Assembly: GCF_021018805.1 (NCBI RefSeq)
Contig: NC_086254.1
Coordinates: 29,573,300-29,637,299, forward strand
Direction of reading: 5' to 3'
DNA length: 64,000 nt
From: Prinia subflava
Lineage: Eukaryota; Chordata; Aves; Passeriformes; Cisticolidae
Below are positions 25,136 through 37,160 of the stretch, piece by piece. A program made the position numbers and the translations under genes. Each line of letters opens with the position of its first letter. Within the stretch, counting starts at the first letter, position 1. The notes below the pieces were generated by a model, which was given only the letters and a program-made list of their open reading frames with translations, ran no database searches and had not been told where the DNA came from.

Positions 25136-25335
25136 GCACCAGGGGAGGTTTAGGTTTGATATTAGGAAAAATGTCTTCACCAAAGGGGTTGTCCAGCCCT
25201 GGAACAGGCTGCCCACCATTCCTGGAAGGATTTAAGCCATGTCGAGGTGGCACTTGGGGACTTGGTGGGCTTGGCAGTGTTGGACTCAATGATCCTGAAG
25301 ATCTTTTAAACCTAAATAATGCTACTGATTCCCCA
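25136..25335 (+). mobile_element. CR1 LINE 3' fragment
   Basis: This matches the well-known 3' portion of avian CR1: AGGGGAGGTTTAGGTTTGAT, ATTAGGAAAAATGTCTTCAC, CTGGAACAGGCTGCCCA, then TTGGACTCAATGATCCTGAA and a decayed ATTCT-type terminus. An internal deletion is visible after GCTGCCCA. It is 5'-truncated, as usual, with no reverse-transcriptase reading frame left. Confidence 0.88.
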
Positions 25336-27510
25336 GGGGAAGCTGGGGTATGTCCCATGTCAGAAGGGCCTGCACTCAAATCCTGCTGGATTTTCCCCAG
25401 CAGGTCCAACCATCTGAATCCTCTCCAGACTTTTGTCATGATGGAAAATTTCAACGCTTCAGAAGTCTGAGCAATAGGACTGATCTTTTTTTTTTTTACT
25501 TTGCTCTCAGGAATCAGTTTCAGTAACACAGTGAACAGCAAATTTTACTTCTTCTAAACAGGTTTTTCCCTTGGCTGCTAGGGCTTGAAAAGCTTCGAAA
25601 GCTGTGCTACAGTGTAAGGACAGAAGCACAGGAAAAGGAAAACTTTAGAGGCAGGGAATAACATCAAACCATTTGATTTATGATCTAAACCAACAACTGC
25701 TGGTTGCCTCAGCTGGTCCCTTTTTGTTCCTGCGTGACATACGTTTCTATTCCAATCCCTGCAAGCTTCAGGAGTATTCATGTTAGCAGCACATTGAATC
25801 GATCTAGTGACAGTTCCAGTGCAGACTGCTGCACCAAAATTCAGGGTATGAACTCTAAATTATCGACCAAAGTTCTCAAAACAAGCATCCCTAAGCAGGC
25901 AGCTCGAAAACTCAAGATCCACTACTGAAGCCTCCCAACTTCTGGGTGGTTTGCTATCCTGGGAGTCAGATCAAACTGCAAGGCCAGTTTGCTGCCTGTA
26001 TAAACCGGCTACAGGAGTTTAATGAAGCTCTGTAGCACACTTCCCTTAAGCAGCTTCAGAGCCAAGAGGAACTGGCTGAAAATGCGTAAATGGTGACAAA
26101 TCAAACCACTCAGTCCTCTGTATGCAGCAAACTTAACTTGAAACAACCACCTCGAATGCTGAAAGCACAGCCAGCGTTCATGGCCCCTGAGTCCCTGACC
26201 TTGGGGAGGAACAGGACTGCAGGGTCTGCCACACCAATGGCACTCTGCCAGGAGCTGCACCAAGACCCAGCAAACAGTGCACAGTGCAAGGGTGGCTGGA
26301 ACATGTTGGCCTGTTTATCCAGAAGTGGTCCCAAAGTAGCAATCAGATGGCACAAAGGGGCACATCCATCCACTCCACGTCCACAGCCCAGTTCAGCCCA
26401 ATCCAGTTCATCCCAGCTGCCCCCCAAATTCTCCACAGTTCCACTGCCTGACCCATCATGAGCACAAAACCTGGCACATCAGCCTTTCATCTTTCAAAAC
26501 CTGAAAAAAATTCTGAAACTCACTCGAGTGTAGAACAAGTGCAAAGGAAAAATCTCTGAGACACAAAAGTGCTTCCCACCAGATGCCATTTTGTCCTCCA
26601 GCAAGAAGGTTTCACAACAGAAGTGATGGAGGAGCTCGGTATCCCTCCAGCAAACCCACACTTGGCACTTTACAACCTGGCAGTGATGCTCTAACCCACA
26701 TCCCTTTAGGAAGCTGTTGGATAAAAACCCTCATCGGATGCTCAGGCTCCAGCAATGTTTTCCACCACAGCACCATGCAAACGCTGTCACATCTTGCCAC
26801 TGGCAGCAATGTGTGAAATCAGGTTCAGGTTTCAGTGTGCTGGAAAGAAAATACAGCACTGGCTTCCAGTGCAGATTGTGGGGAGCAAGTAAAACATACT
26901 TTTCTTTTTATAGACTGTTTCCATGGTGCACAGAGGTTCCCATAGCTAATTCTGCAGCTGCAGAACTTCAGAAAATTGCACAGCCTGGGTATAATCCTGT
27001 GGCAGGGTGCCCCATACATCCCCAAAGCAAAATCCAATGGCTTAACACTGTCACCAAACAACAGAGATGTGTCCCACTCTGACGTGGGAGCGGAGCGGCT
27101 GCAGCTGAACCCCCTCAAGTTTAAGAGCAGTTTAAGAGAGCCCCAGAGAAACCAAAGCCAGGTCTGAGCTTCAGACCCCATCTGCTAAAGCTCCCAGACA
27201 TCAGCGGGATATAAGCAAATTACCACTTGCTGTATTTACTTTTAAACAATTTCTTAGAAGAACCGTATGCCTCAGGAACAAGCAGACTGTTGCAACAACT
27301 TAATCAACCCCACCTCTGCCCCTCTCCACTGGCACCACTCTGAAGCAGCCCAGGACATCCAGGGTGTGCTGCCTCCCAACTTCCATGCACCAGCACTTGG
27401 TCAGAGCCTGACCAGCTTGGACAACCCCAAATCCCAAAAACATCCCCCCAGAATCACCCCACGGCTCCGTTCAGCCCCTGGGCACGGGCAGATCCCGGCA
27501 CGGCACTCAC

Positions 27511-27620
27511 CTGCTCCTGTGAATTCATCACCCGCAGCTTCATCTGCTTCAGGTAAGTCGAGGTGAGGGGCATGTTGTAGTCAATGATCCCAGAAACCAA
27601 GGAGGAAGGTGGCTCACTCT
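27511..27620 (-). CDS. NOL4L: NOL4L coding exon 4 (2 nt plus 36 codons)
   Basis: The acceptor is tctgtccctcag before AGAGTGAGCC and the donor is GAGCAG|gtgagt at 27,510. After completing the split Glu it reads [20 protein letters not shown] then [16 protein letters not shown]. IDYNMPxTxxYxKxMKL is the family signature for this region. A second AG lies two bases further in (acag-ag), but only the first AG keeps the frame from exon 3. It ends in phase 0, matching exon 5. Confidence 0.95.
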
Positions 27621-30600
27621 CTGAGGGACAGAGGAGAAGCTTTATTGAGATGAGGGATCGCAGGTATCCTCTCGTAACTGTTCCTCAGGGGTATTCAGGA
27701 GAACTTCAAATCCCTGGCAAGAGCCACCACCCGCTGAGAGAGGGTTCCTCTAAGAACATGACCCCACCAAGAACATAATTACAGAACAGATGTTGTCTTG
27801 GGAAAAGAAAAAAAAAAAGAAAAAAGAAAACAAGCATTGGTGTCACCTGTGAAAAAAGCTACACATCATGTATAATTTTTCAGCGTCCCCCAAACTTGAA
27901 GGAAGAAACTGAGTCTTGCTGAAGCCTCAGAAGCACTTCCATGCACATGGGATTTGTGCAGGGGGTGATGAACAAGGATCTATTTGCAGCTTGTTTCAGC
28001 ATTGCAAAGTCTTGCCAATTTTGCTGGGATTCCCTCAGGTAGGAGTTAACATTAAGGCAACGTATTAAGTATCTCTATCTGGTGATGAAGATTATTTTTA
28101 ACATCCTCATTAAAACACAAACTTAATTTTAGAGATCTTTAATTTAAATTGTTCCTGTTGATTTCTCTGGCTGCATCACACTGAGCTCTAGAGATGGCTC
28201 CAGGTTTGGATGCTCCTGCAAATCACTCTGTCTGGCCAGGCTGCGTCCCCACAAAGCAAATTCTCAGTGCTTTCTCTGAATTCTCAATGATTTTTCTGCT
28301 CTTCCACCACCACAGCATATCCTGCAGGATATGGAACATGAAGGCTGCTGGAATGATCTGTTCTAACACTGAATTTGCAGGCTCATGCAGTGGGTTTATC
28401 CAGGAGGAAAGCTGCCATTGTCCACAGAGATGGCTGATGGCCACCAGCAAGATTTCTTTGCCCTCAGCACATGCAGATGCAAGTTTGGAGAATTAATGCA
28501 GCTTTCCAGCACATGCTGAAGGGATGTGTGGTATCCACTGGACAGGGAACTTAAGTAGCAATGGGGGAAGAAGATTCCCAGGAGCTGAAGGTGAACTTAT
28601 GGTGGGAGGTTTCCATTCCTGGTTCTGAATCTCCCTGGCTGGCTTGCATTTTCTGGGGTCACTGGTTTCACAGGCATGTGTGACAGAGCCCCTTGAAAAA
28701 AAGCCTGCACAAAATGTTTCACAGAACCTCAGAAAAGCCATCAACCCAGTCCTAATGGGCCTGCTTCTCAGAAATGCTGAGTGTCAAAAAATCCTGTTAA
28801 AACTCAGCAGACCTGAAGATGCTCCACACCTCTGGAAACACGACATCTATCATGCCTGATTAAGAAATTACCTGACCCAAAACTGCCTGTAATTGACTTA
28901 AACATCACAAAGGTGTTTGCAAATCTTCTCTATCAAGACATTGATTAGGTCCATGGAAATACAATGGCTTTTTCTCAGGTTCATCTAGTCCATTCCTGAG
29001 CAGATGGAGCATTCTGTGGGTGCAGGGAAGGGTGGCTAGTGCCACTCAAGCCATCAACTTGCCCAAATATGAAGGTCCAAAGCTTTTAGGAACCTTGTAA
29101 ACTGATCCCTCCACCTTTTCTCATGGCTGTATGTCAGCAGTCTCTGTCATGCTTTGACATACAGATTAGGAGCACTTCTATGTCTCTCTATATTAAACAC
29201 CCAAAATAAACCCTTATTCTGCTGTGCACGGATGCTGTGCTGTGATGAAAAGATGCTAAAATCCCAGTGCAAGGGGAGCTTTTCACAGGAACAAAACCTG
29301 CCACCTTCCCCAGCTGCCTGAGTCCCTAAGAGTTTAGGAAAGCATTTGCTAAGAGTAAGACAGATAGTGCTGCTGTCTCCTGAAGCACAGGCATGGGTGA
29401 GGTGAGTGTTTCAGATCTCTGAGGATGATAAGTTGCTCTCCTGCCATTCCCCACTCCAGTGCTCAGCACTCCAGAGATGAATAAAGCTGAACAGGAGCAG
29501 CTCTGCAACTTCAGATGGAGAGGAAGAGGGAGGCAAGCGATCTTTTAGTGCTTAGATTCTGCCTGAAACCATCCCAATGTAAATTTGGAACAATTCCATC
29601 AGCGGCCACAAATTTACTGTGAATTTGTGCAACTGCACCACATAAGAGTTTGAGCCTAAGCGACTAACCCCTTTTTTTTTTTTTTCTTTTTCTAAGTTAT
29701 CTGGAAAAGAAAGAAAACCTTTGTTTTAAAAGGCCTGGGGGGCTCCACGGGAACAATCCTCACATCCTATGTCACAAGAGGAAGCTCCTGGAATCCTTTA
29801 ACTCAGTGTTCAGTTATCTCTGTCACATGCCCCACATGTTGGACACACAGATAGAACAGGCAAAAATGGTTTTGATCCTAGCTCCACATTTTTATCACTC
29901 CACCAGAATCACTCCTAATTTAACAACGCTGTAAAGAGATGCCAGTGAAGTCCAGTGACGTCCAAACTTTCCCACAAGCAAGACAATTTGCTTTTATGAA
30001 TGATGTGTGTGCCCTGCGGGGTTTGATGTCAGATATGTGTAATTAGGGATTTTTGTGATCACAAATTAAATGTGTTCAGATTTGTTTCAGGACAAGAGAA
30101 GTAGGAAGAGATAGGAATGATTCAAATTTTGTGATCTTACTGAGTTAAACTTTACCTGTATGTGCTTCTATGTGTGTATGCATACACCTCAGTAATTCTT
30201 CTATGACCCCAGTGGGTTTTTTTAAGTGATTTGCTCCTGATAAATTCCTGAATACGTGTTAGTGAAATCAGACACCCTTCCCCAGTAAAAGTAACCTTAT
30301 CTAATCTACTTAATGCGTTTTCACATGTACTTAGTCACTATTTAGGTGCTGTTCAGGCAGAGAAGCCCTTCTGTCCTTTCATTCCTGGTGGGTAACACTT
30401 TTTACCTGTGGGATCCTTTGTATTCCTGATTGATTTATTTTTAAGAGAACTGCTAAGGGAAGAAGCTTTATGAAAATAATCAATAATTGATATTAATTTA
30501 TAAATTTCTTCAGGGCAGATGGATGTCAGCCCTGATCATGGTTCCCACTGCCAGGACCACACTGGGGGGGATATCCAGGACTGGGTGTTCCCTGAGCTGC

Positions 30601-32179
30601 CTCTGGACTGGGATGGGTGTGTGTTGGTGGGAGAGGCTCAGGAGATGCAGGATGGTGGGTGGGTAGAAGCCCCTGAAGGAAGACCAGGTTGGGCAGGACT
30701 TTGAGCATCCTGATCTCATGGAATGTGCACCTGCCCTTGGCAAGGGGTTGGAATGAGATGGACTTTAAGGTTTCTTCCAAACCCAACCAGTCTATGAACC
30801 TGTGAAGGAACAACCACCTTTTTCATTAGCTGCCTCCTGAAACGGGATCCCAAGCTCTGGAACTGGCAGCTCAGATACTGCCAGGCATTTAGGAAGGTGT
30901 CCTGGTGTGGGTGAAGCCAACAAGTGACATCCCTGGGGGCCTGACTCATCCCACCACCCTTCCCATCCATGAGCTGGCTGCTGCAGCAGCAGTGCTGGAA
31001 CAACACCCGTGATGGATGCACTGCAATCAGTGGGGAGGTCAGGCTTGCTCCCAGCAAGGCCAAAGGCCAAAACTTCTCTTGATGTAATTGGAAAGAGGGA
31101 TCAGACCCTTAGCTGGCAGAGTGGGAAGTGCTGTGGTAATGGAGCTTCAACTAATAGAATTCACACAGAGTTATTTGGGAGAGATTTTGAGTTTTTAAAA
31201 AATATAATGAGTACAAAGCATTTCAGTCACTACCTTTGGATAGATGGCACATAATCCACTCACACAAAACCTCTGGGATGTCCATAGCACTGCTTCCAGC
31301 AGTAAACAGTTGGCAATCAGTATCTAATACTAGAAATTCTCTATTGTTGGGCCTTTTGTTTCTTAAATTCTGCTTCCCTTCTTGATAAGAGCTGCCAAAT
31401 GAGCCACTTTGCCTTGCCACTTTTGAAACAGACCATCTCCCTGCAGTTTGCTTATGTTTTTTTTTAAAGAAGCAATTTTAATGGATGAAACCAACATCAC
31501 TTTGATGCTTTGCACTTGATCATGACAACAAGTTTGTAATTCAGAAAAAAACAAACACACAAACATTTAACCAGCTACTCTGGAAGAGAACCTGGTCCCA
31601 TCTTCTTTCCACTCCTGCTCTCTCTCAGACCTGAGGAGCTGCAGATTGGATCTGTCCACAAAAGGAGTCAATCACCTCAGTGGCCAGACTAATTGTGTGT
31701 GTACACAGGCACAGTGTAACTGTGATTGCCAAAACACTGGCCATTATCTAATTCAGGATCACGTGCTTATCTATTAATTAGTGTAAATTGCTTCTTTATC
31801 AGAAACTTCAGCTATTCAGAGGTATTCTGTGTCTTTCAATACGAAATTGCTAGTGCCAGGGAAAAACTTTGGGTTGTTTTAGACATTGAAGTTTCCACCC
31901 ACACATGATCATGGGTTGATTGCAGCCATATCTGTGTATTTTTGACCCATGTTTTGGGCAGCACTGGGGGAGCCTGGCAAGAAAGCCAGGCTGCTTCTGC
32001 TCCCTAAGATGTAAGAAGCAGGTTTAAACAATTCCTTCAGCTTGGCTATAAGATGAAAAATAGCCCAGGTTGGGAAAACCCTTAGGTTAGGATGTTTATC
32101 CTGGGCGGGGCAGTGTCTGGCAGCTGTCGGTGGCGTTGTGCTGGTGCAAAATGCAATGTCAGCTCTGCTGGCACTTTAC
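27621..32179 (-). other. NOL4L: NOL4L intron 3 (phase 1)
   Basis: The 4.6 kb intron is relatively A+T-rich. It contains an A-rich tract (27,803-27,830), a poly-T tract (about 29,672-29,690) and a decayed CR1 tail (30,681-30,798). No other exon, RNA gene or recognisable element was seen in 27,840-30,670 or 30,800-32,170. Confidence 0.85.
30681..30798 (+). mobile_element. Decayed CR1 LINE 3' end
   Basis: AGACCAGGTTGGGCAGGACT, then ACCTGCCCTTGGCAAGGGGT, TGGAATGAGATGGACTTTAA and TTCCAAACCCAACCAGTCTA follow the terminal ~120 bp of CR1 with substitutions. It is older or more divergent than the copies at 41.5 and 57.5 kb. Confidence 0.75.
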
Positions 32180-32291
32180 CTTTGGGCTCCAGGCCGTTGG
32201 AGTTGAAATGCATCCTCTTCTGGCACTCAGTGCAACTCATCAGGAACCTGGTCACAGCCTCTCTCGGGAGGAAAGCATAGGTCTCTGCAAT
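32180..32291 (-). CDS. NOL4L: NOL4L coding exon 3 (37 codons plus 1 nt)
   Basis: The acceptor is ...gttgtttccccag before ATTGCAGAG and the donor is AAAG|gtaaag at 32,179. It encodes IAETYAFLPREAVTRFLMSC followed by TECQKRMHFNSNGLEPK. The AFLPREAVTRFLMSC-x-ECQKRMH run is near-invariant in the NOL4 family; the closely spaced Cys pair (C-T-E-C) and a following His are visible, though no metal-binding role is established. The exon ends after the first base of a Glu codon, and exon 4 supplies the other two bases (phase 1). Confidence 0.95.
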
Positions 32292-35200
32292 CTGGGGAAA
32301 CAACAGAGAGCTGTATGTCCTGGGAGAGGGAGAATGGGGTGGAGAATGGTGGGCACTACTCCTGGCCACATGTTGTCCCCTCCAGCCCTAAATCCCTCCC
32401 TCCAGAGCAGCTGTTAGTGGGGGAACACTTTGGGAGGGTAACTGGTGTGCCAGTGAGGCACCAAGACACAAATGAGCAGACTTTTGGTATCCCTGCATAC
32501 CCATTCCCTTCCCAGAAACTCCTTCCCATTCCCCCTTGGAGTCTGGGAAGAGCAAAGCTGTGAACATGTAAGAATCAAATGCAAAAGTAAGGCCTTGTCA
32601 GCTCTGTTTGCATTGTTAATTACCATCACACCAGTAACCTGAAGAATCCATTAATCTTTTGTAAGGGCAGGTCACTTTTTCCCACAATGACAATCAATTA
32701 CTGTTAATAATACTTTGCACTTCTGTGACATATTTTATCTAGGGAATTGAAAACATTTTTCCAAACAGTAATGAATTAAGTCTCCTGAACCTTTGTGGGA
32801 TATGTATTTTACAGATGAGAAAAAGCTAAGGATAAATATTTAAAACTTGGATGCTTGAAGTTAAACAGTAGATCCAGACCTAAGCACCCACAGAAAGTGT
32901 CTGGCAATACCAGAGTCCTATAATGGCAATTAATTCCTGCCAGCAGTAATTTTATGGTATTTTTAAAGATCAAGATTAGGTTATTTGGAAAAGGAATGAG
33001 TAAATTTTAATGTAGACTTCTTTAAGGTGATAAAAGACCATCAAATCCTGGAGTTTGACCTGTGTAGCACAAGTCACAAAACTTCACCCAGGTTCTCCTG
33101 GAGCCCAATGGCCTGTGGTTTGCCTAAAACATCATCCAGGAAGACATCTGGTCTTAATTGGAAGGCATTAAAAGGTGTAGAGCCCACCTCTTACTTTGGG
33201 CTGGTTCCTATGGTTAATCACCCATCCTGTTTGGTCTGAGTGACTTGTCCGAGCACGGCGGTTCCCCAACCAGGGGCCGTGACCCCCACAGGGGTCACAG
33301 CACTTACAAGTGGGGTCATAAAGCAGACAGAAATTCAATTGTTTGTGCCAGTCCTCGGGGCTGCAAGCCCGGCAGAAGTGGGGCTCAGCACGGGAAGTGG
33401 GGCTGCAATCAGACACCTCGGGGGTGAGGCTGGCCAAGCTGGGAGGGCGGCCCAGGATGTCCTGATCCCCCTCCTCTGGCCGGGGGACATCATCCTCCTA
33501 CCTCACATGGTTAACAAATAATACCTCAATTCTAAAAGGCCACATTAAATACAAAAATACCTAAATTCCACGCGTTTTTCTCCCCTGAGGGAGCGGTGTT
33601 CTAGAAGCAGAGCAGCGGGGCAGGGGCAGGGGCTGTGCTGGATCGTGGCTAAGGCAGCGCCGAGCCGGCTCTGCGGTGGGAGGGAGCCGCATCCATCTCC
33701 ACTGCGCGGCAGCAGAGCCCGGGCTTTCACACGCACAGAATGCCAGATGGGTGGAAAGTTCAGGCGGGGACCTTGTCCCAGCGCTCAAATGGAGGCTGCA
33801 GTGCCTGGTCCTCATGGGATTCTCCTCCTATTTAGCTGCAGCCCCGGCGAGCTCTGTTGTGGCCGAGCGGATGCCAGCTCAGTCTTCGCCTCTGTGTGAT
33901 ATTTATCGATGCACAAGCACAAGGGATTCCCGCAGAAACGCTGAAATGAGGAGCCTGGAAATTGCTGGTGGCAGCCGTGCTGTGGTGTTGCAGGCAGGGA
34001 ACTGTCCCCGCGCGCTGCCCGCCGGGCTCAGCCATCTCCCTGCCTCTTTTGCTCCAGCAAGCCCACAGTCTCTGCTGCAAATGTTCAGCTAATTTTAGTG
34101 ATACAGTTGTTATTTCTCAGCTGATTTGATGCTCTGCAGAGCAGACAGCTTCCTTGATGAGTTATCTCCCATCCAAACTCCCTTTCTGATTGCCTCCCTT
34201 CAGAGGTCATGGACAAGGGCAAACTCTCCAGTGTCTCTAATCAGAAGCGGTGGGGAAAGGGAGCAGGGAGAAGGAAGCAGGGGATCCTGGAGCCTCCCAG
34301 CTGCCCACCCAGCAGCGTCCCTTTGTGCCAGGCGTGTGCTCTGCACCATTTCACCTTCCAGCTCAGGCTACAAAGGCGCTCTGGGAGCAAGGGCAGGAGC
34401 GAGGGCAGGAGCGAGGCTGGGCAGCCCAGCCAGCAGCGTCCTGCCAGGTCAGGAGGGGATACACGCTGCTAATGTGATGATCTCAGCTCAAGAGGGAGAT
34501 GAGGGGTGGAGCATGAAGCTCTCTGACTGCTGTGAGCAGGCCTGGGAAAACAGACGGATCCAGCCTGCTCCCCTGGGGCTGTGCAGGGCACAGATTAGTC
34601 CTCCAGAGAGATGAATTGAAGGAATTAGGGAAGGGTCGGAGTGGTCTGCTGGGGAAATGAGCAGAAAGTTTTTGAATTGTGGTTATGCTGGTGGGGCTGC
34701 CCCCCTTGGAACATAAAAAGGTCACTTGTCCCCAGCCAGGGAGGGTTAGTGTGTGCCCCAGCCCCGTGCTCTGCCTCAGGGGCAGGGCTCAAGTGCTCAG
34801 GGCAGGGAGTGATGCCATGAGCTCTGTGTGCAGAGCCCTGCTCCCTGGGGACTCCCACCACACGTGAGAGGCTGCAGGGCACTGGGCTGCCTCACCAGCA
34901 CTGCCAGCACCACAGCATGGATGGAGCACGGACACAGGCAGGCAGGACAGACTCCAACCCACTGTTGACTCTGGCAGCACACTGAGCTGTGCAGAACCTC
35001 AGGCATCATCACAGAGACAAGGGCAGCCTGCAAAGACCTCTCTGAGCCATTGTATACACCAGAGAGATGAGCTGCCAGCAAGCCACTCCTGTCTCTAAGC
35101 GACCTGGTCCTCAGGGCTGTGGGCTTCAAGGGAGTAGCTTGGTTTTGGACAGTAAATTCAGCTCTTCCTGTAAAAGGAGAGCCTAAATGTTTGCATCGAA

Positions 35201-35832
35201 GGGCTGTGCAGAGTCAGGAGAAACAGCAAGCTCCCTGGAGAAGCACACTTCAAGCTAAATTATTCCTGACCTAACTAGAGTGGTGTTTCAGGATGGATAG
35301 AGCTGGTTCTTGGCATCCATAGAACCAAGACAAGACTTAGCTTGGTGCCTGCCTCCATTTTGTAACTGAGGAAACCCAGGACGGGGTGGAGAGGAGGGAA
35401 GGCCACGGCCATGCCCCAGTCCCCCCTTGTGGCTCCTCCTGACCTTCAAGGCCCACACGAGACATTTCCCTCAGGCTGAGTGAGAAAGGGAGCCAGATGA
35501 CCTAGAGCATTCAAGGCACCGGATAAACATTCCCCCGTCCATCACCAACACTGAGGATTTCTCTTCCTTTTCCCTTCAGACATGCACACAATGTCTTTGT
35601 ACGATTCCCTCGCTGTCTGCTCTCCCAGCAGCCGCGCTGTGCCGCCGCTGCAGCCCGGATTGCTGTCCCCGAGCACAGCTGCTCTGCCTTTAAACCCCTC
35701 CTTCCTCACGCCTCCCCGCACAGGCACACGGGGCTCTGCCTCCCGCCCGTGGCTCTGCCTCTCCCGGCCCTGTCATCCCGGTTCCCCGGGGACCCTCCCT
35801 CCCTCCTGCCCCGGGCACGGCGGGACTCTCAC
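32292..35832 (-). other. NOL4L: NOL4L intron 2 (phase 0)
   Basis: The 3.5 kb intron has an A+T-rich right-to-left gradient. It holds copy 2 of the unidentified repeat at 33,270-33,413, a moderately CpG-rich stretch at about 33,580-34,060 and another next to exon 2 (35,620-35,832). A short imperfect GGGCAGGAGCGA duplication lies at about 34,392-34,420. Nothing else is supported. Confidence 0.85.
33270..33413 (+). repeat. Unidentified dispersed repeat, copy 2
   Basis: This is the direct-orientation match to 19,342-19,482. It includes the identical 26-base GACAGAAATTCAATTGTTTG core, TTACAAGTGGGGTCAT to its left and CCCGGCAGAAGTGGGGCTCA to its right. The two copies diverge outside this interval, as expected for separate insertions. 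Confidence 0.7.
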
Positions 35833-35988
35833 CGCTCGGTAGGTTTTCTTCTGCCCGGCATGTTTGGGTGCTTTGCCCGGCTCCGACGAGCTTTCCACAT
35901 GCATGGAGTAGATGATGTCAAAGAAATCTTCCACCACAGCCACGCGTTTCAGAGAGATGCCCTCGGGCTCCGACAGTCCATCTGCCCC
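35833..35988 (-). CDS. NOL4L: NOL4L coding exon 2 (52 codons)
   Basis: The exon is exactly 52 codons, phase 0 at both ends. The acceptor is ...ctgttgtag before GGGGCAGATG and the donor is GCG|gtgaga at 35,832. It encodes GADGLSEPEGISLKRVAVVE, DFFDIIYSMHVE, then KHAGQKKTYRA. The segments LKRVAVVEDFFDIIYSMHVE and KHAGQKxTY are hallmarks of the NOL4/NOL4L family as I recall it. The piece between them (SSSEPGKAP) is less conserved. It joins exon 1 (...VPVKTGT) and exon 3 (IAETYAF...) without a frame change. The left flank of the exon in intron 2 is CpG-rich (about 35,620-35,850). Confidence 0.95.
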
Positions 35989-36929
35989 CTACAACAGTGC
36001 AGGCAAGTTGAGTTAGTGTCAGCGATGGGTGACAGGGGTGACGAGATCGGCCCGGGGCTAATGTGGTTGGAGGGGGCAGAGTGGCAGTGCTCCCGCCTCG
36101 GGCTGCCTTGGGCACGGGGGATGTGGGGGATAAATTAAACATTGCTTCAGGGAGGATCCTGCTGTAGCCAGGGCAGTGGCGGCTGCTGCTGTTGTGCTGC
36201 TAAAGCTGGCAATGAAATTGGGCCAGGAATAAAAATAAAAAAAAAAAACAAGGGAAGAGTCCAGAGTGGAGTGACAACTGATCAAGAAATTCAATTTCCG
36301 TAATGTGGGATGGTTTTGCTAGGCGGGGAACAGGCAGGGGAAGCTCTTTGGACCTGCACATGGTGCTAAACCATCCTGGGAAGCCCTGAGATGTGAGGTA
36401 CTCTCGCTGGCTGCAGTCCCCGTGGACATGGATCAGCCAGCAGGACAAGGTTTCACAGCGATGCCAGGATACAGCCCCTAAAGGAAGGAGCCAGCATCCC
36501 CTCCTTCCCTGCACTGACCTTTCCAAGGCTCCCTCCCTCTCACAGACGCAGAGCAGCTGAGCGCTGGCAGCAGCAGCACAGCTCTTTGTGTGTTCGGATG
36601 TGCTGGAGAGCAGGAGGCAGTAATTCTGCCACACGGCAGTGGTGACAGACTGATGGGAGTGGGAAGTGTGGGGAGCAGTGCTCCTCCGAGCTGACTGGCA
36701 CCGACGGTGTCAGCTCACACTGGCGGGGTATGCCGTGGGAAGGGGAGGCAGCCTCTGGGACCCGGCAGCTGCTATCAGCACTCGGCACAAAGCACCAGAG
36801 CAGGAAGGGCTAGTGGGAGGTGGTCAGTGGCTACTGCAATGGCAGGGAGGACTGAGAAAGGGACAGGCTTTGGGAGGTCACTTAGCTTGCTCCTTGAAAA
36901 AATGCCATTTTTGCATAGACAAAAAAAAT

Positions 36930-36969
36930 TTATGTATATATATATATGTATGTATGTATGTATATATGT
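36930..36969. repeat. (TA)n / (TATG)n microsatellite
   Basis: TTTATGTATATATATATATG is followed by four TATG-type steps and TATATATG, a compound dinucleotide/tetranucleotide repeat of about 40 bp. It is likely length-polymorphic. Confidence 0.9.
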
Positions 36970-37112
36970 TACATCCCTTTAAGGGCTGCTTTCCAAAAGA
37001 TATGCATGGATGTTGTCCAGTGGGTACCCAGCAGGCTGCTAAGCAGCAACCTGCACATCTAAATGACCTGCAAACTACCTTTTTCACGTGCATTCACACA
37101 TCCCTGAGGAAA

Positions 37113-37160
37113 GGCAGGGGCTGTGGGCAGGGGCTGTGGGCAGGGGCTGTGGGCAGGGTC
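37113..37160. repeat. 13-bp tandem repeat, 3.5 copies
   Basis: GGCAGGGGCTGTG is repeated three times exactly and then partially (GGCAGGGTCTGGC). The perfect copies suggest recent expansion. Confidence 0.9.

Larger units (their letters stand above)
11508..27510 (-). other. NOL4L: NOL4L intron 4 (phase 0)
   Basis: The intron is 16.0 kb. It holds the alternative-promoter CpG island, the first copy of an unidentified dispersed repeat (19,342-19,482), an A+T-rich patch (about 19,690-19,740), a CTCF-like site (22,508-22,522) and a CR1 fragment (25,136-25,335). The stretches 11,508-15,600, 19,800-22,450 and 25,340-27,500 show nothing else I can identify. Confidence 0.85.

Noticed and set aside
27617..27622. 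Alternative acceptor for exon 4 two bases downstream
   Set aside because: It would shift the frame relative to exon 3; the first AG gives the conserved protein.
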